From NCBI GenBank assembly GCA_947503365.1, contig CANNDT010000021.1:1-52576 (forward strand): a stretch of 52,576 nucleotides of DNA. Reading direction: 5' to 3'. Made by a program: the position numbers and the translations under genes. The notes beneath the pieces were generated by a model that worked only from the letters and a program-made list of their open reading frames with translations, had not been told where the DNA came from and did not search any database. Of the stretch, positions 9,401-16,957 are shown piece by piece. The DNA is from CANNDT01 sp945876205. Its GTDB lineage: Bacteria; Acidobacteriota; Vicinamibacteria; Vicinamibacterales; UBA2999. How positions within the stretch are numbered: the stretch's first letter is position 1; the number at the start of each line of letters is the position of its first letter.

Positions 9401-9783
9401 TTGACGCAGAAGCACCACCGCGCATCCGTACGCACACCTGCGATGACGAGGGCGCGCCAGGCGCTGTCCAGCGACTCGTTCCAGCCCACCACGAGAACCG
9501 GGACGACGGCACCCTCGCGGGCCACTGCGTCGAGGACCGTTCTTGTGTCGCTATCGCAGCGGCGCTCGACACCGAATCCCAGGATCGTGAGCAGCGGAAC
9601 GACGAGGGCGTCGGCGACGGCGCGAACAGACGAGGCCGGGCCAGAGGCCGACTCGCGTCGCATCGACCAGAGATCCAGTGCGTGAGCGATGTGGTGAGGT
9701 GGTGGCGCCGCACCCGGCAGCGCGTGAAGGGCGTTCTCGACAAACGACGCTGTGATCAGCCGCCCACGTAATCCGGCCAGCAT
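6490..9783 (-). CDS. Eco57I-type N6-adenine DNA methylase (type IIG/PglX/DrmMI-like)
   Basis: 1097 aa, starting MLAGLRGRL one base after the helicase stop (TGAAATG). The SAM-binding motif LDLAMGSGAFLVGA is at about residue 413, preceded by TGTFYTPRAV; the catalytic FDAIVGNPPW is at about 672. The C-terminal third looks like a target-recognition region. The N-terminal 350 residues resemble the HsdR/IIG-like amino region, but I see no convincing D...(D/E)xK triad, so cleavage may be lost or performed elsewhere. Expected role: adenine methylation that marks self DNA in a defence module with the adjacent helicase. The last 11 residues (HDTPRRRGTEA) are encoded by the flanking repeat. A longer in-frame start exists, but it only overlaps helicase coding sequence. 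Confidence 0.85.
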   Translation of the reverse strand: MLAGLRGRLITASFVENALHALPGAAPPPHHIAHALDLWSMRRESASGPASSVRAVADALVVPLLTILGFGVERRCDSDTRTVLDAVAREGAVVPVLVVGWNESLDSAWRALVIAGVRTDARWCFCVNGTALRIVDAQRTWSRAYVEFDLALIAREPEARTLLWSVARAESLSLSPPVLDRAVALSADHGAVVCRALGRGVLEALERLFRALSSRRANEADVYQQSLTILYRVLFLLFAEARALVPMWHPVYRDRYSLDVIVSTLLEGRSYRGIWHALVAISRLAHAGCAAGELKVTAFNGRLFSPAHSAAFDRARIADDVMGGAIMAVSTTAPRSGGRERIAYRDLDVEQLGAVYEHVLEYQPNRGGLDRTRDIRKSTGTFYTPRAVTAYLVRQTLEPLIRGRSSDDILRLRVLDLAMGSGAFLVGACRYLSGAMEEALIREGRWHPGDVTSADRAALRRDIAQRCLFGADLNPMAVQLARLSLWLVSLAADKPLTFLDHHLVTGDSLVGASPDDVRRQPTRGKKASRRQQALPLFEQADLAPALEHAVRTRLAFAVTPDDSAAIVRGKEEALAALQARRSPLGRLSRVLDLWCAGWFWENDSPPDAAAFGDLCDRLLHGRSALPSRVTEHLLGHADALAERHRFLHWTAAFPEVFCDARGRLLPDGGFDAIVGNPPWDMVRGDAGDGDIRAGRKDQARRLTDFVREAGIYRVESRAHANRYQLFVERALQLTRPGGRIGLVLPSGCVTDTGAGALRRHLFDRADVDSVTGLDNRSGIFPIHRSSRFALVTCTKGRPTTAIACRFGITRTDDLDAFEHRSPPLMLTRRLLARVSGEDDLGIPEFVTEQDLRIVEGVTARFPWLGSDTGWNVQFGRELNASDDLATFVPFSGSPDARPVVEGKQIDPFRTFPNRSRYELPADTATRVPRRTRLAYRDIASATNRLTLIAAVLPARVVTTHTLFCLKTPLPSASQHVLCALLNSFVANYLIRLRVNTHVTVALVARLPIPVVNPLDPDFTRLAHLSRTLAHSPDPAEQRPEYAELQARTARLFGINKEDFKHILATFPLIPEEIRSAALTYFTRLHSHDTPRRRGTEA
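6495..6525 (-). repeat. right 31-bp inverted repeat of the GxxExxY unit
   Basis: On the minus strand it begins CACGACACACCGAGG and ends CACAGAGG. It is 28/31 identical to the left arm in inverted orientation. It codes for the methylase C-terminal tail and places AGAGG six bases before the GxxExxY ATG. Confidence 0.85.
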
Positions 9784-9784
9784 T

Positions 9785-12172
9785 TCACTCGAACGCGACG
9801 GCGAAGACCAGATCGCGGCACTCCACACGTGGCCGCCGGCGGTCGAGCAGTTCGGTGGCGCGCGCGGCGGATCTGGCGAGGGCTTCGTCGAGAAGAGCCG
9901 ACTGCGCAGCGGCTGCCCGGTCGTTTCGCCGATCGAACAGTCCGCGCTGAAGCACCTGCGCCGACAACCGCGCATGTGCCCGCCGAAGTGCCGTCGACAT
10001 CGCTCCTTCGCGACGCAGCCAGAGGTCTGTCGACGCCTCGAGCTCCTGGACGAATACGGAGAGGCGCTTCTCACCCGCACGTTCCGCGACATCCTGGAGA
10101 TCAGGAATCGTCGTCGCCTGGCCACATGCCAGCGCGAGCAGGTCGTCGGACAGGCCGCGACCCTGCGCGTCTAGAAAGAGGCAGCGAAATATCCAGAACG
10201 AGCACGGCAGGCGGGACGGACTCCGCCGGCGCCCGATCGACGTGAGGGCCGCGCGGGGTCCAGGCACTTCCTCCGCGGCGCTCAGCAGTAGCGACCGGGC
10301 ACGCAGTATTCGGGCTGCCTCGTCGCGAGCCTCACGGACCAGCACCGGCCAGTGCACGCCATCATCCAGTGCCGGGGTGGGGGACTCGGTGAGCGGTGCT
10401 CCGCCGAGGACCGCTTCGGCCACATCCCGATCGCAGGGCAGCGTGGAAATCGCGAATGGGCCCGCCGCGCGCACCTTCTTCACACGCTCGGCGAGCCTTG
10501 CGAGCACGCGCTCCTCGCTGGTGGCGGCGGCCACCAGGTGGACCGCGTGGACGCGTCGGCTCTGCCCGATGCGATCGACGCGTCCGACCCGCTGTTCGAG
10601 CCGGAGCGGCGTCCATGGCAGCTCGAGGTTTATGACGAGGCGGCACCGATGGTGAAGGTTGAGTCCCTCGCTGGCGGCGTCGGTCGCGAGCAGCAGCCGC
10701 ACCGAACCGCTCGTGAACTGGCGCAGCGCTTCCGAGCGTTCTCGCGGCGTCAGGCCGCCGTGCAGCCGTACGAACGTGACGTCCGGCAGGGCCGCAGCGA
10801 CGTGTTCGAGCGTGTCGCGATACTCGGTGAAGACGATGGCCGGTTCAGTCGTTCTGGAGAGAAGACGACGCAGCGCCGCCAGCTTGCTCTCGGCGCGTGA
10901 CGCCTCACCGGCAAGGGCAAGGATGCGGGTGAGGTAACGTCGTTCGTCCTCGGGGTTGCTGAGCCCGCGGGCGCCCAGTTGTGAATCCGGTGCCGTGTCA
11001 TCGGACGTTGCTCCACCAAACGGCAGCTCGAGCTGAGGGGCGGCGTAAAGGCGCTCATCACCAAGCAGCGCCATGCGGCGGTGAACCGAGCGTTCGAGCG
11101 ACGAGGCGCTGCTGCAGGCACGGCGTGACAGCACTGACATCGCAAGCTGCGCCCCGGCCCCACCCTCGTCAGCCGCCTGGCGCCACACGAGGCGCGCGTA
11201 CGACCCCAATGCGGCGTGCATGGCGGCCTCGCGTGCGGTCGGCCGGACTCGCAGCATCAACGTCCGTCGCGATCCGGGTATGCCGGCATCCGCGCGCGCA
11301 CGGCTGAACAGCAGCAGGGGATCGTCGTCGCCCAGGCGCCCGATATGGCACATGCGGCGGAACGCGCCGGCATCCCCGGAATGCGGTGTGGCCGTCAGCA
11401 TGACCACGAACCGCGACCGGCTTGCCAGCGCCGCTGCCGCCGCCGCGCGATCCGAACGGCCTGCAAGACCGTGCGCCTCGTCGAGCACGACAACGTCCCA
11501 GAGCAGCGTCTCGAGCGAGCGCATGACTTCGGGCCGTTTCACGTAGTCAATCGAGGTGATGACCAGCGAATGCGCCGACCACGGATTGAATCCCGCCGGA
11601 AGGTTTGCGCTCGATCTGGCCACGCCGCCGGTGTCGAGGACATCAGCCGTGAGGTCGAAGCGCGCATGAAGCTCCTCCTGCCACTGTTCGCGCAGTCCTG
11701 CGGGGCAGATGACGATGACGCGGGCGTCGGGTTGCCGCTGCCGCACCTCGGCGATCATCAGGCCCGCCTGCACCGTCTTGCCGAGACCGACGGCGTCAGC
11801 AATCAGAAACCGGCAGCCGTCGCCGCGGACCAGCGCAAGCGCGGGCTCGAGCTGAAAGGGAACGACGTCGAGGCACGAGCGGGTTGCCGCGCGCAGCGAC
11901 TTCCAGCCCGGTGTGGCATCGCCCAGGATGCGTCGCGCGATACGCCGCCATCGCGCCGGACGCACCACGCGTGGTGCCGGCGACACCACCACGCGATCGG
12001 TCGGCTCGAACGGAAGCAGGAAGCGCGAGCGGACGCCGCGATTGGCGGTATCGCAGCCGTCGGTCTCAATCATCGCGGTCGTGTCGTAGGACAAGCGGCG
12101 CGTCACACGCCACCGCTCACCACGAATCCGAACCACGTCGCCAGGTCGCGTGTCGGCAGGGACGATGGGCAC
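9785..12172 (-). CDS. SNF2/RapA-like superfamily 2 helicase of a defence-type module (DrmD-like)
   Basis: 795 aa from GTG. Walker A is DAVGLGKT (126-133), Walker B is LDEAH (230-234), motif III is LTATPHSG, motif V is ATDAASEGLNLH and motif VI is QRVGRVDRIGQ. This is a complete SF2 motor of the SNF2/RapA type, expected to translocate on duplex DNA with ATP. It directly precedes the Eco57I-type methylase and is coupled to it. Helicase plus N6-methylase is the drmD-drmMI arrangement of class 1 DISARM, but no DrmA, DrmB or PLD nuclease (DrmC) is nearby. It could also be a helicase-assisted restriction-modification pair of another class. Confidence 0.85.
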   Translation of the reverse strand: MPIVPADTRPGDVVRIRGERWRVTRRLSYDTTAMIETDGCDTANRGVRSRFLLPFEPTDRVVVSPAPRVVRPARWRRIARRILGDATPGWKSLRAATRSCLDVVPFQLEPALALVRGDGCRFLIADAVGLGKTVQAGLMIAEVRQRQPDARVIVICPAGLREQWQEELHARFDLTADVLDTGGVARSSANLPAGFNPWSAHSLVITSIDYVKRPEVMRSLETLLWDVVVLDEAHGLAGRSDRAAAAAALASRSRFVVMLTATPHSGDAGAFRRMCHIGRLGDDDPLLLFSRARADAGIPGSRRTLMLRVRPTAREAAMHAALGSYARLVWRQAADEGGAGAQLAMSVLSRRACSSASSLERSVHRRMALLGDERLYAAPQLELPFGGATSDDTAPDSQLGARGLSNPEDERRYLTRILALAGEASRAESKLAALRRLLSRTTEPAIVFTEYRDTLEHVAAALPDVTFVRLHGGLTPRERSEALRQFTSGSVRLLLATDAASEGLNLHHRCRLVINLELPWTPLRLEQRVGRVDRIGQSRRVHAVHLVAAATSEERVLARLAERVKKVRAAGPFAISTLPCDRDVAEAVLGGAPLTESPTPALDDGVHWPVLVREARDEAARILRARSLLLSAAEEVPGPRAALTSIGRRRSPSRLPCSFWIFRCLFLDAQGRGLSDDLLALACGQATTIPDLQDVAERAGEKRLSVFVQELEASTDLWLRREGAMSTALRRAHARLSAQVLQRGLFDRRNDRAAAAQSALLDEALARSAARATELLDRRRPRVECRDLVFAVAFE

Positions 12173-12259
12173 GCCCGCGGATCCCTGCAGACGCCGTTCC
12201 TACTGTTTCATTAGGAAAAACGTGGCTGTACGCGTCTCCTGTTGCCGATTCCGCGATCC

Positions 12260-12272
12260 GGGGTCAGACCCC
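12260..12272. repeat. palindromic GGGGTCAGACCCC element, copy 1
   Basis: A 13-base perfect palindrome around a central A, between the helicase start and the end of the Smr gene. A second copy is at 26597-26609. Such GGGGTC(A/T)GACCCC elements are widespread intergenic repeats. Confidence 0.7.
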
Positions 12273-12287
12273 AGGTTGCAGTTTCTG

Positions 12288-12545
12288 CTACGTGCGGAGG
12301 CGCGCGACCGTCGCGCCAAGGTGCGTTTCCGTCGCGTCCCAGAACTCTTCGACCAGCGGATGCCGATCGAGCGCCTGCTGGACGATGCCGCGTTGCACGC
12401 CCTTGCCGCGGCCATGGATGAGGCGCACCTCGCGGAGTCCGGCGGCATGCGCGGCCGTGACGTACTCGTCAACGACTGAGGTGATATCGCGGGGAGCGAA
12501 GGCGTGAAGGTCGAGGGAGTCTTCGACCGGTATGTGGTGCACCAC
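12288..12545 (-). CDS. stand-alone Smr domain protein
   Basis: 85 aa with the GTG at 12545. It carries the two Smr hallmarks: LDLH (in DSLDLHAFAP) near the N-terminus and HGRGKG (in VRLIHGRGKGVQRGIV) in the middle. Smr domains act as endonucleases on branched DNA or on collided ribosomes' mRNA; which applies here is unknown. It follows queF by eight bases on the same strand, so the two probably share a transcript. A second in-frame GTG follows immediately. A longer upstream frame exists but only shadows queF. Confidence 0.8.
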   Translation of the reverse strand: MVHHIPVEDSLDLHAFAPRDITSVVDEYVTAAHAAGLREVRLIHGRGKGVQRGIVQQALDRHPLVEEFWDATETHLGATVARLRT

Positions 12546-12553
12546 GTGTGCGC

Positions 12554-12907
12554 TTAGTGTGCGGCCTCGTACGACGCGGTGACCACGGTCTTGATCCCGC
12601 CGCGGATGGAGAAGTCGCCGACGACGGTCATCCGGCGCGGCTGGCAGGCGGCGACAAGATCGTCGAGGATCTGATTCGTCACCGATTCGTAAAAAATCCC
12701 TCGATTCCTGAAGCCAATCATGTAGTACTTGAGAGCCTTCAGCTCGATGCACTGCTCACCCGGCACGTAGGTGATCCGTATCTCTCCGAAGTCGGGGAGA
12801 CCGGTTTTGGGGCACACCGACGTGAACTCCGGGCAGCTGATGGCGATCTCGAAGTCGCGGCCCGGACGCGGGTTCGGGAAGGTTTCGATCGTAGCCGCGC
12901 TTGACAT
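12554..12907 (-). CDS. queF: NADPH-dependent 7-cyano-7-deazaguanine reductase (preQ0 to preQ1)
   Basis: 117 aa, the short unimodular QueF type. The catalytic Cys32 lies in PEFTSVCPKTGLPDFGEI, with the conserved Asp39 after it. CIELKALKYYMIGFRN supplies the substrate-binding Glu. It reduces the nitrile of preQ0 to preQ1 in queuosine synthesis. No other que gene is in the window. A TAGAAT hexamer (12918-12923, read on the minus strand) lies ten bases before the ATG and no Shine-Dalgarno is evident, suggesting a leaderless message. Confidence 0.95.
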   Translation of the reverse strand: MSSAATIETFPNPRPGRDFEIAISCPEFTSVCPKTGLPDFGEIRITYVPGEQCIELKALKYYMIGFRNRGIFYESVTNQILDDLVAACQPRRMTVVGDFSIRGGIKTVVTASYEAAH

Positions 12908-12963
12908 GACGCGAAAATTCTAGCACTTTGGGCTGAAATCTTCGGTTTGCCCGGTGCGTTTCG

Positions 12964-12992
12964 TTGACAGCTACCAGCGTGCGCGCTAGCAT
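12964..12992 (+). promoter_or_regulatory. sigma-70 type promoter of the HU gene
   Basis: Perfect -35 TTGACA at 12964-12969, a 17-base spacer, and TAGCAT at 12987-12992 as -10. Transcription would start near 13000, giving an 85-base leader to the HU ATG. Confidence 0.6.
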
Positions 12993-13068
12993 TACGGCGA
13001 TTTTCCTTTAAGTTCCACCGCAGTTGAGCGCGTGCAATCTGCGCCGGCCACCGAAAGTTAGCGCGCAC
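12979..13068. repeat. split 10-bp inverted repeat around the HU leader
   Basis: GTGCGCGCTA at 12979-12988 (overlapping the promoter spacer and -10) and its exact reverse complement TAGCGCGCAC at 13059-13068 (just before the HU ribosome binding site), 70 bases apart. The left arm is upstream of the predicted transcription start, so this is more likely a DNA-level operator pair than an RNA hairpin. Confidence 0.5.
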
Positions 13069-13085
13069 TAGAACGGGGGGATGTG

Positions 13086-13385
13086 ATGGCAGAGGCCCGA
13101 AGAATGGGCAAGTCGGAATTGTTCTCGCACTTCGCTGAGCGCTTCGAAGTGAAGCGCACTCAGGCGCGAGAGTACTTTGACGAGTTGACAGCGCTCGCGG
13201 AGAAGGAGCTCAAGCGATCAGGCGAGTTCGTGCTTCCGGGCATGGTCAAACTCGTCGTGCAGAAGCGGAAGGCGCGCATGGGCCGCAACCCGGCCACCGG
13301 CGAAGCCATCAAGATTCCAGCGAAGACCGTTGTGAAGGCGCGTATCGCCAAGCAGCTGAAAGACACCGTCCTGCCGAAGAAGTAG
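13086..13385 (+). CDS. HU family DNA-binding protein
   Basis: 99 aa. It matches the bacterial HU/IHF fold: helical N-terminus (GKSELFSHFAERFEVKR), dimer helix (EYFDELTALAEKELKRSG), and the arm with RMGRNPATGEAIKIPAKT, the family signature for DNA contact. It is lysine-rich and very likely an abundant nucleoid protein. ATG at 13086 is preferred over the GTG at 13083 because a run of G (13075-13080) is spaced five bases before it. It has a strong promoter upstream and its own terminator, so it is monocistronic. Confidence 0.93.
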   Translation: MAEARRMGKSELFSHFAERFEVKRTQAREYFDELTALAEKELKRSGEFVLPGMVKLVVQKRKARMGRNPATGEAIKIPAKTVVKARIAKQLKDTVLPKK

Positions 13386-13429
13386 CTGAACGGCCGGCTC
13401 TGGACGAGCCGCGGCACGTTCCCCCAGCG

Positions 13430-13472
13430 ACCCGGCGTGGCAACGCGCCGGGTTTGCTTTGTACGCTTTTTT
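13430..13472 (+). terminator. rho-independent terminator after HU
   Basis: An 8-bp stem ACCCGGCG / CGCCGGGT (13430-13437 with 13446-13453), 8-base loop, then a T-rich run (TTGCTTT and a later TTTTTT at 13467-13472). The T-run polarity serves the plus-strand HU transcript. Confidence 0.75.
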
Positions 13473-13492
13473 CCTGCGGAGTGGTCGGGGGT

Positions 13493-15244
13493 CTAGCCGA
13501 CGACGGCCATCTTCGACGGCCGCGCGCTCGTCATCGGGAAGCGAAGCGTGAACGTGCTGCCCAGCCCCACCTCGCTGGTGACCGAGATGGTCCCGCCCAG
13601 CTGTTCCACCACCTTTTTCGAGATGGCCAGGCCCAGGCCCAGGCCGCGGCGCTTGGTCGTGGCGAAATCCTCGAAGATCGAGTCGAGGCGCTCTGGCGGA
13701 ATGCCGCAGCCGGTGTCGGCAATCTCGATGATCGCCGCTCCGTCCTGCCGCATCGTCCGGATGATGACCCGTCCGTGGGGCGGGGTGGCCTGGAATGCGT
13801 TGATCAGGAGATTGCGGTAGACGCGGTTGAGGGCGAAGAGGTCGCCTTCGACAAACATCGGGCCGAGCAGGAGCTGGGTTTCGAGTGTCAGGCCTGAGCT
13901 CGACGCCGTCGTCTGCATCGACTCGGCAAGCTCGGCGAGCGCCTTGTTAACGTCGAGCGGGAACTTGTCGAGCGGCAGCGGCCGCGCGACGTTGCGCAGG
14001 TCGTCGAGCACGCGCTTGACTTGCGCGAGCTCGCGATCGACCGTGCGGCGGAAGCTTTCGCGATACTCGAGGTCATCGAACATCTTGACGATCAGCTTGC
14101 AGCTGTTGCCGATGTTCTGAATCGGGTGTGACAGGTCGTGGACGAGGCCGATCGCGATGCGGCCGAACATCGCCTGCCGCTCCTTCTTCCGGACGTCTTC
14201 CTGGAGCTCGACGAGCCGGTCGGCCATGTTGTTGAACGCCAGCCCCAACTCGCCGATTTCATCGGTCGAATCCACCACCACGCGCTCGTCAAGACGCCCT
14301 TCCGCCAGCGCACGCGTGCTGCGTGTGAGCCTGAGGATGGGATTGATGAAGTGTCGGCCCCAGATGTATCCGGCAGCCATCATGGCCAGCAGGGCCACCG
14401 TGATGGCAATCACGAGCTGTTGCTGAAGGCGAATCGGGATCGCGAAGGCCTCGGCCAACGGCTGTTCGACAATCACCATCCAGTCGAGCGTTTGCAGATG
14501 GGCGGCGACACCCAATACCTGTCCCCTCGGGTCGTCGTACTGGCCCGACGCGATGCGCTCGCCGGTCTTCAAGTCCCGCAGCATCGCCACCAACCGGTGA
14601 GAGAGCATCGGGTCGCCGCGCGCGACGCGTGATTTTGCGTCAGGGTCGCCGTGCGCAAGCAACTGGCCCTGCTCGGTGACAACGAGCGCATAGCCCTGCT
14701 CGCCGACCTTGATCCGGTCGACCATCCGCCACAGTTGCTCGAGGTTCAAACGTCCGACGAGCCATCCTTTGCCCTCGGTGTCGCCGAGACGGATCGCCAC
14801 GATCGACGTCGGCAGCAGGTCGTCGTCAACGGAGAACGCCGACATGATCGCTCCGTCGATGGTCGCTCCCTCAGAGCCAGGCAGGTTGGCCGTGGGTGTT
14901 CCAAGGCTGCTCGACACTACGGCGCTGCCGTTTTCGTCGAGCAGCGTCAGCTCGCGGTACTCGGGAAACTGGAGAACGAAGTTCTTGAGGATGCGGTCCT
15001 GCTGCCAGCGCTGGAGGCCGGTCTGCTCGAGGTCGGCGGACACCGCCTTGAGGATCTTGACGCTGCCGGTGACGTAGAGCTCGATCTGCTCGGCCGCTCG
15101 CCGCGCGACGTTCAAGTTGCCTTCGATGACCGCCTGCTGGGCGCCGCTCCTCAGAGAGATGATCGACAACGCTCCGTACCCCAGGAGGGGGACGACGGCG
15201 GCGGCCGCCATCATCAGGGCGAAGCGCGTTGAGATCTTTCTCAC
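13493..15244 (-). CDS. membrane sensor histidine kinase (periplasmic sensor, HAMP, HisKA-type, HATPase)
   Basis: 583 aa from a GTG that overlaps the upstream stop (TAGTG). Two transmembrane segments (about 8-35 and 270-300) enclose a roughly 240-residue dCache-like periplasmic domain. Then come HAMP (HFINPILRLTRSTRALAEGR), an H-box with phospho-His in GLVHDLSHPIQNI, N-box NLLINAFQATP, G1 DTGCGIPPE and G2 RGLGLGLAIS. It is an NtrB-like kinase and probably partners the NtrC-type regulator four genes upstream. Coupling to the solute-binding protein suggests it senses what that protein binds. A longer in-frame start would overlap the upstream gene by 43 bases. Confidence 0.88.
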   Translation of the reverse strand: MRKISTRFALMMAAAAVVPLLGYGALSIISLRSGAQQAVIEGNLNVARRAAEQIELYVTGSVKILKAVSADLEQTGLQRWQQDRILKNFVLQFPEYRELTLLDENGSAVVSSSLGTPTANLPGSEGATIDGAIMSAFSVDDDLLPTSIVAIRLGDTEGKGWLVGRLNLEQLWRMVDRIKVGEQGYALVVTEQGQLLAHGDPDAKSRVARGDPMLSHRLVAMLRDLKTGERIASGQYDDPRGQVLGVAAHLQTLDWMVIVEQPLAEAFAIPIRLQQQLVIAITVALLAMMAAGYIWGRHFINPILRLTRSTRALAEGRLDERVVVDSTDEIGELGLAFNNMADRLVELQEDVRKKERQAMFGRIAIGLVHDLSHPIQNIGNSCKLIVKMFDDLEYRESFRRTVDRELAQVKRVLDDLRNVARPLPLDKFPLDVNKALAELAESMQTTASSSGLTLETQLLLGPMFVEGDLFALNRVYRNLLINAFQATPPHGRVIIRTMRQDGAAIIEIADTGCGIPPERLDSIFEDFATTKRRGLGLGLAISKKVVEQLGGTISVTSEVGLGSTFTLRFPMTSARPSKMAVVG

Positions 15245-16860
15245 TACCGCGTGGCTAGCGCCTGGCGCTGTTCGGCGCCCGTCCACCGCCAGATCGTGTA
15301 AAGAGGATCGATCGGATCACGGGCCGGGTCCTGAACGATCGTGAAGTCTTTACTGACCGCGCGCGTCCGCTCGTTCCACGCCAGGAACAGCGCGGGAGGA
15401 TCATCCAACAGGATCTGCTGCAACCGGCTGGTTGCCGATCGCACTGCCGCTTCGTTGGCAGATACTCGCAGCACGTCGAACACCCGTTCCGCGTCGGCAT
15501 TCTCATATCCGAAGACGTTGAGTCCTTTGAATTGGCGCGTCGATCGCCAGAACTGGTAGCCCCGCTCCAATGTCGGACCGCTGATCATGTCGATCAGCAG
15601 CGCCTCGAATCGTCCTTCGCCGATGCGGGCGTTGAACTCTCTGGGAGGGACGACTTCGAACTGCATGTCAATCCCTGAGCCGTACAGTTGCCTCTGTACC
15701 TCCAGCGCCACGCGCTCCAAGAGCGTGAAATTCGCGGGAATCATGCAGGTGAAACGCACCCGCGCGTTCGGAACGTTCGATTGAACGTTTGGCTTCAGCC
15801 CCGCCGATTGAAGGAGCGACGTCGCGAGTCCCGGATCGTATCGGTAGGAGGCAACGCTCGAGTCGATCGCCCAGTGCTTGGGCCACAACGGTCCAGTTGC
15901 GGGAATGCCTCGACCTTGAAAAACGTTCTTGATCAGTGCTTCCCGGTCGATAGCGACGTTCAACGCCCGCCGCACTGCGGGAGACCGGAATGCGGGAGTT
16001 CTCGAGTTGAATGCCACCACGAACTGGTAACGCCGCGTAAAGGACACGACCTGAATATCGTCATTGGTGATGAATTCGACAGCCTCCGGGGGCACATTTG
16101 ACACCATGTCGATATCACCCCGGAGCAGGCTGGTCCAGGCGGTGCGGAGGGTCTGAAACGGCCGGATCACGACGCTCCTGATCTTCGGGACGCCCAGGTG
16201 ATATTTGTCGAAGCGTTCGAGAACTATCTCTGTCGGGTCGCTCTTGACGACCTGGTAGGGGCCAGTGCCGAGATTCTGGGCTCCGATGCCCAGCGGAAGC
16301 TCCAGATTCTCTGGCAGGAACGCGGCCTGCTGCTTGACTTCAAAAAGCAGCTCGCGGTCGCCTTCGACGTTGATTGCGGCAACGTCGAGGAAGGAAGGGT
16401 AGAGACTTCTGTTCCCCGGTTGACTGATTGCCTCGCGCAGGATGCCGGCGGCCAATTCCGCGGTCAGGGGTGTGCCGTTGTGAAAGGTAACCCCTTCACG
16501 CAGCGTCACTCTGAGGCGCGTGCCATCGTTTTCCCACTGCCATTTTTCCGCGAGCCTGGGAACCGCGCGGCCATCTTCGCTGAGTTGTGTCAGCCCTTCG
16601 ATGCTTAGCGCTGCCATCACCTGCCGGATCCCCAGGTCCGTTCCTGCAACGGTTCCTTCCGGGACACCAATCGTGAGCGTGTCAGGCGCCGCGGCTGGGC
16701 CCGCGTCGGGGGCCGAACCGCAATTCGCAGCGGTGATGCACAAAAAGAAAACGCCGCACCAAGCCTGCAGGGCCGTGCGGCGTTTGAAAGCAGACGAAGA
16801 CCGAGCTAGCGCCCGGTCAGCAACTAGTTCTTTTTGTCGGCGAGCTCGTCCAACATCCAC
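15244..16860 (-). CDS. peptide/nickel-type ABC solute-binding protein (SBP_bac_5 family)
   Basis: About 538 aa. After a charged KRR and a hydrophobic stretch (WCGVFFLCITAANC) the mature part begins, with a plausible but imperfect lipobox (AANC). The SBP_bac_5 fold is seen in EGLTQLSEDGRAVPRLAEKW, LREGVTFHNGTPLTAE and RRALNVAIDREALIKNVFQG. Members bind oligopeptides, nickel or sugars in the periplasm; no permease or ATPase is adjacent. Only GTG 16860 and TTG 16866, both inside the peptide gene, can include the signal segment; TTG 16743 is too late. An intrinsic terminator lies inside the signal-coding region, so expression probably depends on read-through. Start uncertain. Confidence 0.75.
   Translation of the reverse strand: MDVGRARRQKELVADRALARSSSAFKRRTALQAWCGVFFLCITAANCGSAPDAGPAAAPDTLTIGVPEGTVAGTDLGIRQVMAALSIEGLTQLSEDGRAVPRLAEKWQWENDGTRLRVTLREGVTFHNGTPLTAELAAGILREAISQPGNRSLYPSFLDVAAINVEGDRELLFEVKQQAAFLPENLELPLGIGAQNLGTGPYQVVKSDPTEIVLERFDKYHLGVPKIRSVVIRPFQTLRTAWTSLLRGDIDMVSNVPPEAVEFITNDDIQVVSFTRRYQFVVAFNSRTPAFRSPAVRRALNVAIDREALIKNVFQGRGIPATGPLWPKHWAIDSSVASYRYDPGLATSLLQSAGLKPNVQSNVPNARVRFTCMIPANFTLLERVALEVQRQLYGSGIDMQFEVVPPREFNARIGEGRFEALLIDMISGPTLERGYQFWRSTRQFKGLNVFGYENADAERVFDVLRVSANEAAVRSATSRLQQILLDDPPALFLAWNERTRAVSKDFTIVQDPARDPIDPLYTIWRWTGAEQRQALATR
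16742..16785 (-). terminator. strong intrinsic terminator/attenuator after the peptide gene
   Basis: A perfect 11-bp stem: AAACGCCGCAC (minus-strand reading of 16785-16775) pairs with GTGCGGCGTTT (16759-16749) around a 15-base loop, followed on the minus strand by TTTTCTTTTT. It begins 38 bases after the peptide stop. It should end most transcripts after the peptide gene and let only a fraction continue into the binding-protein gene. Confidence 0.85.
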
Positions 16861-16919
16861 GGGCAATAGCTGCTCGGCTTCTTCGAGGTGGTCGCCTTCT
16901 TGATAACAGTGATCTTCAT
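16824..16919 (-). CDS. 31-aa candidate RiPP precursor peptide
   Basis: ATG at 16919 with a good Shine-Dalgarno: GGAG (16930-16927) seven bases upstream. The product starts MKITVIKKATTSKKPSS, a Lys-rich leader-like half, and ends YCPWMLDELADKKN, which holds the only Tyr18, Cys19, Pro20 and Trp21. It lies 38 bases downstream of the radical SAM/SPASM maturase and 38 bases upstream of a strong terminator, the usual setting of a short ribosomally made peptide modified by its neighbour. Single Cys, Tyr and Trp beside Asp/Glu would suit a thioether or aromatic cross-link, but the chemistry is inference. I do not recognise a named precursor family. No double-glycine cleavage site and no exporter are visible. 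Confidence 0.75.
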   Translation of the reverse strand: MKITVIKKATTSKKPSSYCPWMLDELADKKN

Positions 16920-16957
16920 GAGTTTACTCCGTTTATGGTGAATGGCCGATTGTTGAC

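Noticed and set aside
9784..10125. N-terminal extension of the methylase by 114 residues
   Set aside because: The extension lies wholly over helicase coding sequence, is Arg/Ser-rich and lacks similarity; the ATG at 9783 fits the TGAAATG coupling.
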